Assembly: GCA_963693365.1 (NCBI GenBank)
Contig: CAVNZM010000004.1
Span: 1,612,001 to 1,676,000, forward strand
Origin: Amoebidium appalachense
Lineage: Eukaryota > Ichthyosporea
DNA length: 64,000 nucleotides
Direction: 5' to 3'
This document shows, piece after piece, positions 1-43,398 of the stretch (the first letter of the stretch is position 1; the number at the start of each line of letters is the position of its first letter). The translations under genes and the position numbers were made by a program. The notes beneath the pieces are model-generated. The model saw nothing but the letters and a program-made list of their open reading frames with translations, was not told where the DNA came from and made no database searches.

Positions 1-1419
1 GTTGAATATGGACTTCGAGCAGGAAATGATGGTCAGGCACGGTTGCTCAGTTCACTACTTCAACCAGGTGAACCATCCCCCCCTTGCTCTCCCCCTCTAG
101 AAATGTCACCTGAATCACCCTGTCCCCCCTTCCTCTCAGTGCAGGGAATGGAGGCCTATCTATGCTGCATACTAAGTTGTTCTCTTTGACATTTCTGAAT
201 ATCTAATGGTGCCCTTCTTGTGTTTGCACATCATTCTCATAAGCCATAATCCCCCCCCCCCCCCCCCTTCCGACATTTTATTGTGCCTTATACTGGGCCG
301 GCCTATCTATGCTGCATACTAAGTTGTTCTCTTTGACATTTCTGAATATCTACTGGTTCCCTTCTTGTGTTTGCACATCATTCTCATAAGCCATAATCCC
401 CCCCCCCCCCCCCCCTTCCGACATTTTATTGTGCCTTATACTGGGCAACGCCATCCCCCCCCCCCCCCTCCCCCCCTCTCCCCGGAGCCGATAGTTTTAC
501 CACTGTCGCAACGCTGTGTGGGCAATGTGCCATCAATTGTGTGTTTCTACTTTGTATTCTGTAAAATCCCCCCCCCCCCCCCCCCCCGTGGGCCCCCCCC
601 TGAGGATGGGCTCTGCTTATTATGCATACTCTTTATGTATGGCTTGCATTCTGCATCGTGTTATCCGTTTGTTCTTGTGTACTTCGTACTTTTTGACGCA
701 TTCAAACCCCCCCCCCCCCCCCCCCCTCTTCCTCCTCACCCCCTCCCACAATCCTCTCCTATCAGCGTTCCTCCTCACGAAGAACAAAAAGAAAGAGAGA
801 GAAAGAATGGGGAAACTTTCTCACCCCATTTCTCCTGTGCCTTCCTTCCCACAGACGTTTCGAGATTCTGGTAGTGACTGACTAGAACCACCCAGAATAA
901 TCGTGGTAACAATCCATTGCACACACTGTACACAAACGGCCAATTTGTTCTACTTTTCTATCCCTTCTGTGCACCTCGGATTTGCCCTATTACTTCCGCA
1001 TATCCGCTGCATGTATGGTATGAGACCTGACCCACCTATAACCAACATATAACTAACATACATTTTTCTGTTTCAGTGGAAGGTACCCACAGAGATGGAG
1101 AAGCAGGTACAGGACTGGGAGCACCAAAAACGTGTGTATGCACTCAGGTGGCACCAACTGACACTCAGTCACGTTGATGCTGACAGCCAGCGTAGGGAGC
1201 CATTCTCACACATGATAGTGCAGGAGCGAAGGTATGTGTGTCCTGCTTTGCCTATGGGGCAATATGGTCATGATGTAATTTTTTTGAGTTTTCACACTGT
1301 GCGGTACCTCTGTTTTTCTAATTCTTAGGGCGTCCTTTTTTTTACTTTTTAAGGTTTCCAACTGATCAGCATATTGCGGCATAACCATGCTCCATACCTT
1401 TGGTGGCCCATTTCTGCCC

Positions 1420-1450
<31 letters not shown>

Positions 1451-1979
1451 AAAAAAAAAAAAAGGCGGTTTACACAAGAACTGCACACCGTCACGTGAGC
1501 ACCATCATTGTTTGGCGACACCATCACCTTTCATAAAGTTCTCAATCTCTCTGCACGCACTGTGCAGATGTGCCCTCTCGTGTGCTTGCACGCTTCCCCA
1601 GCTGCATCTACATGCACACACACACAGGCCGTGTCATGTTCGGCAGGGGAAAAAGAAGGAAAAAAAGAAATAGAACGTGTCAGGAAAAAGTGTCAGTCAA
1701 GAACACAGCTCGATTGCCTTCCTCTTCAATCCTGTTGTCGTTTTTGCTGATTTTCCACCTCACAGACTATCTACGGCCATGCGAATTGCCGGGGTAGCCA
1801 ACAAGACTGTCGACGTAGTGAAGTTTGATGTGGAGGGTGATGAGTGGGCCGTGCTGCTGGATATGGTCCAGTCGGGTGCATTGGACACGGTTAAGTTCCT
1901 GATGTTTGAGGTCTATATCCCCCCCCCCCCTCCCCTCCCCCCCCCCCCTCCCCCCCCCCCTCCCCCCTCCCCCTCCACA

Positions 1980-2014
<35 letters not shown>

Positions 2015-2591
2015 CAGTACCACCACCATCACCAACACCAGCGCCACCCATCCTCCCCCCCGCCCCCCCCACCCCACCCCCCTCCTCCTTCCTACGTTTT
2101 CTAAGTGCAAACATCTCTCCTCATTGTTTGGCATTTTTGCTTATTCTATGAGGACCGCCAAGAGCCAGGGTACCGTCTCCTAGAATCCGGAGATTTGAGG
2201 TCGATGTGACCCTACAAATCTTGGTACAAGAAGGAAACGATATGTACATCAAACATTGCCCCACACCGCATTTATTTTTCAACCATTTCCCTACCTATTG
2301 GGTCTGGATCAGGGCCACAACGTTTTTATCAAAGATTTGGTTATCTTCCTTTGCCCCGGGATGTGCAGATATGGTGCTTTCTTTAACCCTGTGTGTGGCA
2401 TGCAGGTACACCTCAAGGCCGACAAGGTGTGGAAGTATTCGTACCTGATCCCCAGGGTGCTGGATGGCCTGCGGGAGTACTTTGAGCTGGTGCACTCCAC
2501 AAAGAACCCCTATGGCATCGGCGAGCAGATTGCGGACTGGCAGTTGCACTGTTGCCACAAGCTGGTGTTCCGAAACAAGGCATTCAAATAG
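1..2591 (+). CDS. METTL24/FkbM-type methyltransferase, 3' part (four exons, 5' end outside window)
   Basis: Exons 1..67 (base 1 completes a codon begun upstream), 1077..1231, 1766..1910 and 2406..2591 join in phase and end at TAG 2589-2591, giving about 184 codons. The first exon reads MVRHGCSVHYFNQ, like the acidic-loop/strand region of METTL24-type proteins. The third carries VVKFDVEGDEW, the hallmark D-x-E-G-x-E/D-W stretch of the FkbM/METTL24 (Pfam Methyltransf_22) fold, followed by LMFEVHLK across the splice. Known for the family: SAM-dependent methyltransferases, several of them secreted or Golgi-linked, with mostly unknown substrates. The SAM-binding N-terminal half is missing because it lies upstream of the window. 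Exon 2 (WKVPTEMEK onward) is open only in this frame, but its sequence is poorly conserved. Another FkbM-family member cannot be excluded. Confidence 0.72.
153..446 (+). repeat. tandem duplication, 2 x ~147 bp, in methyltransferase intron
   Basis: The block from GGCCTATCTATGCTGCATAC to TTATACTGGGC occurs twice head to tail (153-299 and 300-446). There are only a few substitutions (for example AATGGTGCC against ACTGGTTCC) and a different poly-C length inside each copy. Confidence 0.9.
600..706 (+). repeat. dispersed poly-C-bounded repeat, copy R1
   Basis: Starts TGAGGATGGGCTCTGCTTAT after a C-run and ends GACGCATTCAAA followed by a C-run. About 107 nt. Near-identical in sequence to R5 at 31203-31305. 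Lies sense in an intron of the methyltransferase gene. Confidence 0.85.
1407..1463 (+). repeat. poly-C run joined to poly-A run
   Basis: About 24 C directly followed by about 23 A inside an intron. The same C-then-A junction recurs at 13291-13342, 14638-14669, 35922-35979 and 39700-39730. Confidence 0.9.
1918..2014 (+). repeat. C/CT-rich tract and (CA)n microsatellite
   Basis: Pyrimidine tract beginning 8 nt after the donor at 1911, followed by a (CA)n array. Low complexity; proline and histidine/threonine reading frames here are not genes. Confidence 0.9.
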
Positions 2592-3201
2592 ATATACCCC
2601 CCCAACCACTCACCCACCCACCCCACCCCCGGGGCTCTCCAATCATCCCCTTTCTCTCTCTGCAAACACATGCATGGGCAGACACAAGCACATGGCGCAT
2701 TAGCATCACATTTCCTGAAGAACCGAGACTCCTTTGCTGTCTTCGTGCGCGCGCACACACATCACACAATCAGATCTATAAACACAAACACATACACAGT
2801 TTTTTCATTAATTCTGCTGCTATATTAGTTTCACTTTACACTTAACAATACCCGAATCCTTGAATATGCACGTTATTAGCAATTAATCATGCCTTCAATT
2901 ACAGACTGTTTTGCACACCGTAGGTCAGGTCGTGCAAGAAGTATCAGGGTACCAGTGGTTGTAAGCTATAAATTAATCAGATTGCAATTCGATCATAATA
3001 ATCACAGAAAACCACACACCACGTTTATAATACAAGGCTGATGATATTGATGTAGACGCGTGTTGTGATGTGTTATTGTAGGATAGACCGTATCTTGGCA
3101 GCTGGCTGCCTGACATCAGATGAAAGAGTATATATATGTGTATACACATACCTATGTGGATGCTAAGTCCAAGATAGTTGTTACTGATCCGATATCCATG
3201 T
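2592..3201. other. 3' flank of methyltransferase gene, no gene seen
   Basis: AT-rich, moderately complex sequence between the TAG at 2591 and the 3' end of LINE copy A. It contains a short purine/pyrimidine-alternating stretch (TATATATGTGTATAC near 3129). No coding exon was recognised. Confidence 0.6.
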
Positions 3202-3397
3202 GGGGGTTTACGCTGTTTACTCGAGGCAAAGAGAACCAGTCTCAGGTATGGGGGGGGGGGTTTTGCTCGGAATATCCCCTCAGCGGTATATCATGATCAC
3301 GTACATAGATGTCGGGTGGTGACTATATATCAGGGTTTACTTTCTCTACGAGACACCATAAAGACTACAAGGAGAAATCAATTAGTTGGGGTTCCCC

Positions 3398-3454
<57 letters not shown>

Positions 3455-3484
3455 GGGCTCCCCTCGGGACACTCGGTATCAGCT

Positions 3485-3554
<70 letters not shown>

Positions 3555-3570
3555 TGTGTGTGCGCGTGCG

Positions 3571-6500
3571 CTATAATTTTGTAGTGATGTGTTTCTCAAG
3601 CCAATCAATACATCTAATAAACAGGTCGTAGTTACGCGTGTTTAGTATAAAATCAAGGATGTTGTAATTTACAGGTAGGCTATCTTTCTGGGTGTCTGTT
3701 GTGAATGTGACGTGTGTGTGTTGCGGTATTATGTGGTCTATCAAACTACATTTGGCGATACATGACCGGTTAAACTGGTGTGTGTGTGTTGTTTGGGCAT
3801 GCAAATGATGCCACCTTATACTTATTAGATCTCCACTGTATAGCACGTGTACAGTAAAAGCGTGGTAATTGATCAATAATACCATCAGCTAGAGAAAGAC
3901 CAGTTCTACAGGAAGGTAATATGTATTTAGGTGTTATACACTTGCGAGTGCCATATTTGGCAATATGGTTGAGGCGGTCAGTATATATAAAACGAGACAT
4001 AAGGCTTAGTTTTTCAAGGTGTATGCTTTCATCGGGTCTAGTGTCGTTTGGTATCTTTTTCCATTTGTTATATTGCGTGATTATCTTGTGATTGTGTACA
4101 TGTTTAATAAGTAAGTGGCAGTCCAAAGTCACACACACACTATTGCGGGGTTTATTTGTATTTGTGCCCAGGGGAGAAGGGGAGAGAGAGGGGAGGAAAG
4201 AGGGGAGAGGTGAGGAGGGGACAGGTCGGATAGAGAAGAGAGGGTGGGAGGGCAAATACTTCTTTAAGCGGCTTATGTGCTTATTGAATTTCAGCGCGAG
4301 ATAGGATACTCTAGCAGCTATTGGGACCAGACCATATATCGAGAGCGTTACAGGCCCAGGTTTACAACAGTTGTTAGATAGAAAGGAGGCAACTTCTGCT
4401 TCAAGGAAATTTGCCAAGGGTTTAAGCGCTCTAGTTCTCTCTTTCTTGATCCAAGCGGCGAGAAGGGGTAAACCATATTCACATGCCGGGAAGACAAAAG
4501 TGCGAATAAATGTAAGTCTAATAGAAGGATGGAGGGGTGTGTCTTTAAAAATATTAGCCGAGAAGAAAGCTAACCGCTTACGAGCCAACTCTACCCTCTT
4601 TTCGACCATATGGGGAAACATAACACCAACAGAATCAACCGGAACACCAAGATATTTGTATTCTGGAACTATAGGTACAGGTTTAGATGATAATGTAAAT
4701 GTGTGTAAATTGTTAGCTATATCAGGTACAAGAACACCACATTTGTCTATGTTAAGGATCATAAGGTTTGCCTTGCACCACTCTGACACTACATCGAACA
4801 ATCTTTGCAGGCGTCTAGGGGTACGGGCAAGGAGGGACAGATCATCAGCATAGAGAAGTGCAGGCGGAAAGTTATTAATAGGGTCATCGTTTTCGGCGTA
4901 AATCTTGACAGCCAAATCATCTATAAATAGGTTAAACAAAAAGGGGCTAAGCAATGAGCCCTGCAAGAGACCTCTAGTACGAGCAAAACCATATGAAAGA
5001 TGCCCATTAACCACAGCTCTACCATAGGTTTGAGACAAGAGTGCTTCTAACAGAACACCAATGCAGTGTGGTACACCCCGTGCAGCAAGCTTTTCCCATA
5101 GGAGACCAGGGGAGACAGAATCGTAAGCAGTTTTCCAATCAATAAAGCCAACATATTGTGCACCAACTTGCATAGAATCGTGCAGTGCCATTATTTGAAC
5201 ATAACATGAATTGTTTTTACGAAAAGCGGATTGGCATGGGTGTATGTGAAGAATAGATTGAAACCTAGGGTGATGTGCAAATAACCTAAGTAAGCAAGCT
5301 TCAAAGAATCTACGAACAACCTGGGTTAGTGTAATGGGGCGAAAGGATGATATGGGGCCCTCAGAGTCCTTCTTAACTATGGGGATCACTAAGGTATCTA
5401 ACCAAGATGACGGGACATGTCCACATTTAACACACCAAGAAAAGAGAGAGCTTAACATGATAGTAAGATCAGGTTTAATAGCACGATCACTTTCCTTTTG
5501 TGGGTAGGAGGGAACAAGGATTTTAAGAAACCCAGCAGGGAGTCCATCAGGTCCACAAGACTTACTAGAGCTATAACTAGATATCACAGACCATATGGCA
5601 TCGGGACTGAAAAAGGGGAGGATCGATTCTATGGGGATAGATGGGTCTACAGGCCACACAATAGGTTTCTGAGCGGGGGTCCTATCTTTAAACAGTTCCG
5701 AGAAATACTTATCAGAGTCTATGAGGGGGTCTCCAGTGGTATCACCAATAATACGAGCAGGGGGGCCAAATCGATTCATACTAGCAAGCCGGCGCAAGCT
5801 TTCCTTTTGAGACAGGGGTTCACCTAGTCTAGCGGGAGTGGTGTTTGGTAACAAGAGAGCATCGGGATATTCCTTCCTACCACCACCAGCATAATCACCG
5901 AGATCTATCAAATCATCAACAATAAAGTTAGTGCATGTATCTAGTACGAGATGTGAATCTGGCCTGGCTTGTGCAGATTCTAATAGGCGCATATATATAG
6001 GGTGTTTCGTAGCATAGCATACACATACATCAACTCTACCCCACTGTGACTTAAGCTGGGATAGACGGAGGCGAAAGGTGGGAGGGGGAGGGGGGAGCAG
6101 ATCAAGGGAGATCTTAGGTAGGAAAAGGATAGGAGAGTGGTCAGATGACCTAGAGAGGTTAGGAGGGAGAGAGAGTTTTGACATGGTTGATGGCCAAAAG
6201 GCCACTCCCCAGTCGGTGTTGTGGGCATGGGATATTTGAGGGAACCGCAAAGTGTGACTTTGGACATACCTTGCTAAAGGGATAGCACGCTCCGGGGGCT
6301 TAGATGGGTACCCGACACTCACTTGCAGTGTGTCTGTGTGGTGGAGTCGCGTGTTAAAATCACCTAAAATAACAGTGGACATTGGTAACTGTGACAACTC
6401 GTGAGTCAATTCGACAACCGACATAGATGGTGGGTAATATACAAAAGTAAAAACATTAGAAAGAAACTCTATAGAAACCGAGAATTCCGTTTTTGCTACC

Positions 6501-6763
6501 GGTTTGCACTTCACTCTCACGTGTGGTGCGGCAAGTACAATAATGCCTCGGTTTTTCGCGTAACCGGGGTGTGTGGATGTGTCGACCAATGTAGAGTTGA
6601 ATTTGTGGTGGTTTTTAAACTGTGTTTCGCAAATCACTGTAAACGTGTGGTTGTTTGTCTGTTGTTGTATGTAGCTGATTTTATCGTCGAGTGTCCCGGG
6701 GGGGAGGCCCTTTTGGGGGCCCAGTGTCCGAGCATTCCAGAAGAAGAAGGATAAATTAGGCAT
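3571..6763 (-). pseudogene. LINE ORF2 (endonuclease + reverse transcriptase), frameshifted near C terminus
   Basis: Open from ATG 6763 to 3770 (997 codons). It is identical to copy C ORF2 except for a handful of substitutions (for example ARLGEP for ARVGEP, GFLKI for GYLKI, PNDTRP for PHDTRP). At the in-frame CA run encoding Asn-Asn-Thr-His-Thr-His it has one repeat unit fewer than copy C, so it reads THTPV and stops. The last 67 codons (region 3571-3780) remain readable in another frame. Endonuclease and YADD polymerase motifs are intact. Loss of the C terminus probably inactivates or weakens the protein; this is inference. Confidence 0.92.
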
Positions 6764-7940
6764 CGGTTTGGTCCGACACCTGTGGGGTTGGTTCCCACTT
6801 GTCGCTTACGGGGTCGTATGCACGACCTTCCGCCAGCGCGAACAGTTCGCAGAAGAGCTCGATTTCCATCTCGCATCGGCGTTTGCGCTCGAGCAGTTTC
6901 TCACCAGAAAACATTGGTTCCTTCGTGTCCGTGTCTATCACGCTCGTAGCATCGTTTTCCAACTTTGCGAGGAACTCTTTTGCCTTGCTGATGCGTACAC
7001 GACAACGTGTGGCGCACGCATTCTTAGCAGACACTTTACGTTCTTTGTCTGCTTTCTGAATGTTTTCCGGCGCGCATGGGTCGTAGCTTGGGAGGTGGGT
7101 GAAGAAGCTTCCACACCCCTTTGTCGCGTCACGGATGAACGCACGGTTATAGTCGCCCCGTACTGCTACTTCCAGCACATCGTATCCAATGAAGGACAGA
7201 CAAAGGATGCGAGAGCACCGGAAGCCGAGAGCCTTGAAGATGGACCACATGGCCCTGTGTGGGCGTCTGCCGTGCTTGACTTTGAAATACACCCTCTCGT
7301 ATTTGGGTGGGATGTTGATGTTACCGTTTGCTTGGGTGTTCCCCTTAGCCGGCGGTTTGGGAGGGGAGTTGCGGCGGTACTCGTTGCCTGCAAGAATGCT
7401 GGCATATGTTTCCTTGGCAATTTGGCGGAGCTCGGGTGTTTTACGAGAGTTCGCATATTCTAGGAACTCTGCCGGGAGCTGTGCTTCCGGTCCTGTGTTG
7501 TTTTGTGTTGGGGTGGAAATGTCTCCGTCGCGAGATGTTTGCTCATGAGTTTTGGGGTTTTGCGATCCACTAATGTTTAGCTGGGCTGTGAGTGAATCAA
7601 TGGTGAGCTTGAGTTGGGTATTTTCTGTTTGGAGTTTTTCTATCATGTTCTTGAGTGGTAACAGCTCATTTAGCTGTTTCTTAACGAGGGCAAGTTCTGC
7701 CAGTACTGTATCAACCGAAAGTTTCGGCATGGTTGTTATTGTGTTTCTACGGAGTGGTGTGGTGTTATTCTGAATGGGTAGTGTATTGTAAATAGGTGTT
7801 GCGCTTAGTCTAAGGCGATGTTTTTCTGGTTGTGCATCTGTGGTAGGTGTATCTGCTGGACGTTTTAATGGTCGCACATGTGTGATGGGTGTAGATGGAA
7901 CTTTGAAAGAGGTTCTGAAACGATTATAGGCATGTGCCAT
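6756..7940 (-). CDS. LINE ORF1 protein (copy A)
   Basis: 394 aa, the same protein sequence as ORF1 of copy C. A basic, Pro/Thr-rich N terminus (about 1-70) is followed by a leucine-heptad coiled coil (about 70-125), then a basic central region (about 210-300, with RVYFKVKHGRRPHRAMW) and an acidic/charged C-terminal helix region. This layout is that of a LINE ORF1 nucleic-acid chaperone, although no zinc knuckle is seen. It overlaps the ORF2 start by 8 nt (ATGCCTAA contains both the ORF2 ATG and the ORF1 TAA). ATG 7940 is the first in-frame start downstream of the 5' UTR. Confidence 0.93.
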   Translation of the reverse strand: MAHAYNRFRTSFKVPSTPITHVRPLKRPADTPTTDAQPEKHRLRLSATPIYNTLPIQNNTTPLRRNTITTMPKLSVDTVLAELALVKKQLNELLPLKNMIEKLQTENTQLKLTIDSLTAQLNISGSQNPKTHEQTSRDGDISTPTQNNTGPEAQLPAEFLEYANSRKTPELRQIAKETYASILAGNEYRRNSPPKPPAKGNTQANGNINIPPKYERVYFKVKHGRRPHRAMWSIFKALGFRCSRILCLSFIGYDVLEVAVRGDYNRAFIRDATKGCGSFFTHLPSYDPCAPENIQKADKERKVSAKNACATRCRVRISKAKEFLAKLENDATSVIDTDTKEPMFSGEKLLERKRRCEMEIELFCELFALAEGRAYDPVSDKWEPTPQVSDQTDA

Positions 7941-8080
7941 GACATGGATGGGGGTGTTCCCCGGCCCTTAGGGCCACGGATGGCCTGGTTTAGGGGTGGA
8001 TGCGCGAAGGATACTATTTATTAGCAGATAATAAAGAGCGACATTTGAATCGATGTGTGCGACTGAATCGATGTGTGCGC

Positions 8081-9615
8081 TTTTGTTTTTTTATAATGTT
8101 ACTGTATGGCTTGTTATTAGTTTCAGTAACCGGCATGTACGGGTGGTGTTGCAAATCCAAACTCAGTTCAAGTGGTTTGGACACACAATAAAGAAAACAC
8201 ATATAGTTTTTAATTTACACAGTAAAGCAAGAAGAGCATGCTCGATGAGTTGGCACTGCACGTGTTTGTGTCTGTGTGGTAATGTGTGTTCGTGAACAGT
8301 GCTGACAAATCGTTTTATAATTTTTTTTAAATACACGTTTGTGTGTGTGTGGTGGTGGTGGTGTAAGTATTAATAACGTTGTGGTGTGTGCCGATGGTTG
8401 GGTGTGTGGGAATAGTGGTGCACGTGCACGTGGTGGTAGTGGTGGTGGTGGACACCGGGGGGGGGGGGGGGGGGGGGGGGAGAAGGGGGGGGGGGGGAGG
8501 AGGTCTCATGGCGTGCAGGCGCCATGGCGCCAATCGCACGATTAATCCGCAGTGCTTGTTGTCTGCATTGGTCCTGCCCTGGTGGAACCGTAAGGCTAGG
8601 CTTTTACGTTTTGGCAGCAGACCAGTTCTAGTAGGGTTTCAACGTGGCAAGGCTTGGAGAGTGATTTGCCAAAAACGGCCACTCGAGTCGGGAGGAGGGG
8701 AGGTCGACGTCTGTTGTGACTTCGAAAACGAAAAAGCTAATCGAAATGGAACCGGTCCGATCGCCGAGATAGGAAAAAAAATATTGAACCAATCGGGGGG
8801 CGTTTTTGCGAATTTGCGCAGCCGCCGCGGCGCGCGAATCGCCGGACTGAGCCGCGCAGATCTGCCCCGTCTCCAGGCACGAAACCACTCAAGACTTATT
8901 GTAGAGTACTGAGAGCTCGAGCTTTTACGAGTGATGTTTGGCAGTAGTCATTGGCAAGGTGGGCTTACATAGGGGGCAGAATAGAGTCAGTATACAGTGT
9001 AAACGCTACGGATGGTAGTGTAGCCTTTTCTAGCCTGAACTGCCTATTGTAGGCTTTGCCCTATAGGTTTGGTACCCACTCTGTAGCATCCTATATGTTG
9101 GCCTGTGGCAGATCCGTATACATATAGGTAACTTAGGCTACGCTGAGACTAAAGGAAAGTATAGGCTTAGTTAAAGAATACTGGTGGGATCATTACCCAG
9201 AAATTGCCAAGATTCCCAGGGTATTGTCTCTTTGGCGCACTCAGCAGGCTTGCACAGGTGACCCACACTCGTTTTGCAGCGGTCAAGGCTTTGGTGTGAA
9301 GCCTCCGACCAGCCAACGAAGCGTTATGCAGGGATCATCGTAATAATAGTCCATACAAAGCTCGTAAAGGTATATTAACCTTTGCATACCTAAGTAAATG
9401 CGGCTCCTTTACAAGAGCTGGCTGTGTGCTTGGTTTTTTTCTCTGTGAGATTAGCACATTAATGCGGGCTCGCTAATAACTGGGTTAGCATAGGGCGAGC
9501 AAGCAGATAGACGTGCTGGTATTATAATTTTTTAGCGTTTGGGGTGTGCATGCTTTCCGTGCGTGAGTGGCATACAAGGAGCTATTTTAATCGTTGTTGC
9601 AAACACAGAGCCGCG
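8081..9615. promoter_or_regulatory. RALGAPB upstream region (5' flank/5' UTR candidate)
   Basis: Contains GT-rich and poly-G repeat (8340-8500), then a CpG-rich unique stretch at about 8800-8880 (GCCGCCGCGGCGCGCGAATC), which is uncommon elsewhere in the window, then unique sequence up to the first RALGAPB ATG. A CpG-rich patch about 0.8 kb before the start codon is a reasonable promoter candidate. No TATA box or transcription start could be assigned. No coding ORF is supported. Confidence 0.4.
8456..8503 (+). repeat. poly-G runs
   Basis: GGG-only stretches of about 20 and 14 nt separated by AGAA, preceded by GGTGGT repeats. Confidence 0.9.
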
Positions 9616-41079
<31,464 letters not shown>

Positions 41080-43398
41080 CCACCGTGCTATCGCTGGGTT
41101 CCCTTGCTTGCACTGCCTGTGTGGGCTCATATGGAGGTGGGGGTGCGCACCCCATGGATAGTTCCTTGGGAAGGGAAGATCTTTGTTTGTATAGTATGTA
41201 AAAACCTTACATATTGAGGGAAGGTTTGGGGAGGGGGGGGGGGGGGGGGGGGTCGGTGGTGAAGCACTTGATAAGAAATGTGGAAAGACCATAGCTAGCA
41301 ATATGTATGAAGCAATATAAATCTAGTTCTGAATATTATTTGTTCTGCTCTGGTGAGTGCTCCGGTTATGGCCGGCAGGTAACGGCATGTTTTGGATTCC
41401 ATGAATGACAGTTAGTTTAGGGACAGTTTTGTTTCTTTGCCTGCTCTGGGGTGAGTGTCCACTAAAGATAGAAATTGGGTGGGTAGGGATTGGCTCAATA
41501 ACATGGGCACTTGCTTGTAAACCTGTATATAGCGTCTCACACCATCATGTACTTTGTTTGTCGCCAGAACGAAGTTTTTACTTAGGCGCGACATATTGAT
41601 TTTGAGACGATTAATTAGGTTCCCTGTGCTTGCAGTTGGTAGTTGGAGCTGTTGGCTTTGTTTGCTGGTGTTTTCAGGTTGAATACATCTACATAGTATT
41701 ACGGCGGGATGCATGTGGCACTGTTTGAGATTGCTTAGGTTTGAGTGTGCTCGCCGATAATTAAATTCAATACACGATAAGAATACTATTAGGTGTGCCG
41801 TATAAGTGTCCAACTTGAAAATAAAAAGACAAAACCTGACAGCATATCTAATGTTGAAATAAATGGACAAGGCTTATTGAGTGTGTGCACGTTTGCTGAC
41901 TGCATACCACATGACGGTGTTCCACCGTGACCGGTGTACCGTGGTAGACGAACGCTAAAAAACACATACACCTGAGTTTCCACCCGTAGCCCACAATGTA
42001 ATACGAACACACACACGCACGCATGCGTGCACGGTGCGGTTCACACGCACACGCACAGTCACGCCATTACACACGCGCACAATACAAAGCATACCGGCCC
42101 AGCTAGCTAGGGGTGCAGTGCCACATGCAATTTGATGGAGCATTCATTCACTTAAACTTCTTATTTTACCCCGTTTTTTGCCCGGAGGGTCCCCCATAGG
42201 AACTTTTGGTCTTCCACTAAGCATTGGCTGTACCGGTACCTGTACCCTAGCTCGGGTGGTAACCTCTTTGAGGGTGCTGTCAGAGCGGCTGTTAACACAC
42301 AGCAGCACACAGCAGCTGCATTTGCTGCACCCTGTTATATGAATATCTCCTAAACTATAGCTATACTCGTTCAGTGTAACCCACATAGCTTCGTATCAGA
42401 CCGGGTGCACGGTCGGTCTCAGAGCTCTCAGGCATCAGGCCATCGTGCCGACTGACTGACTGATGACATATCGTTTCCTGGAATCAAGTTGACATGCGCC
42501 ACAACAGAAACCGGCCGAATGCTCTTTAGGAGCGGAGGTAAAAAAAAATTCAGCAGTTTGAACTTTGATGAGATGGGGTTACATATATGGTATTGCCACG
42601 AGCATCTACGACCACTGAGACCCAACTCTCATCTCTGAGTGAGCACAAAACAAAAAAATTTCTTTGGGCAATTCAATACTAGCACTCAACATATGCATTC
42701 GACAATTTGTGCAAAGCAATGGGTTTGTCGACAATACATGTTCACGTCATGCGACATACACAGCGAATTCCTGGGGGTATAGGGTGAGAGTTGCTGGTCT
42801 ATTGATGAAGCGCAACGCACCAATCAAAGCCTTTTTGGAGACAGACACATGGGAATGTGATGCTCTCTTGACGAATCAAAATGTTTCTTTCAAAGCGGCT
42901 CATCGTTTCATTGGTTGACGCTTTGGCGCCGATCTTGACCGTAACAATCAACCCTCGACCTTGAAAATGTTCCCCTTTGAAGCCATAAACGAGGAGGCCT
43001 TCTTTTCAGGCTAGCAGTATAGGAGGGTACTTTATTGGTTTCTAGGGCTATTACTTAATATAAAGCTCTGCTCTATATTTTATTGTTGCTTCTTACTGCT
43101 CGCCATAACTAAATACATAGCCTTGCAAATGCATTGTCGACTAAAATAAACCCCAAGTTCCTCGTTCCTTACGGAATGGCTCAACGTGTGATTAGAAACA
43201 CAAACGAGGTTCGTGTGCCAAAGTTTTTCAAAGCCCGTGTAGTGGCTTCAAAAGCCGCCAAAAAAACCATCTTGGCTGACTGGCACGCACACAACACACA
43301 CAGAGAGAGACGAGCACACAGGACAATGATTCTGTTGTACACACACGCGAACACCTAAATGCAGCACGCAGAGAGAAACTTGCTTGGGTTACCGTAGA
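41080..43398. other. intergenic region between RALGAPB and the SAM-domain gene
   Basis: Mostly unique sequence with one G-run (41231-41252). A TTTGGCGCC match (42922-42930), close to an E2F consensus, lies about 470 nt before the next ATG. A 60-codon ATG frame begins at 43166 (AQRVIRNTNEV...) and stops at 43357, 42 nt before the SAM gene start. It may be an upstream ORF or chance. No conserved exon was recognised. Confidence 0.5.

Larger units (their letters stand above)
3202..8080 (-). mobile_element. LINE (non-LTR retrotransposon) copy A, full length, ORF2 frameshifted
   Basis: About 4.88 kb, same length and structure as copy C on the other strand. Reading on the minus strand: two 18-nt 5' units (about 8045-8080), a 5' UTR with a GGCCCTTAGGGCC hairpin, ORF1 7940..6756, ORF2 6763..3770, a (CA)n array (3485-3550), poly(A) (seen as T at 3401-3450), and a unique tail ending in GTAAACCCC at 3202. 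ORF2 is broken by a dinucleotide-repeat length change near 3780. No target-site duplication could be identified by eye. Confidence 0.93.

Noticed and set aside
858-875. Mini-exon ACGTTTCGAGATTCTG in the methyltransferase gene
   Set aside because: It has AG/GT borders but shifts the frame. Exon 1 joins directly to the exon at 1077 in phase.
3170-3201. Target-site duplication for LINE copy A
   Set aside because: Only an 8-nt chance match (TGTTACTG) offset from both ends. No adjacent direct repeat.
6768-7463. 231-codon frame antisense to LINE ORF1 (also 47266-47961)
   Set aside because: Shadow frame opposite a clear coding sequence. It recurs only because the LINE copies are identical.
41412-41870. 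152-codon minus-strand frame downstream of RALGAPB
   Set aside because: No recognisable motifs, unremarkable composition and no splice context. Treated as chance.
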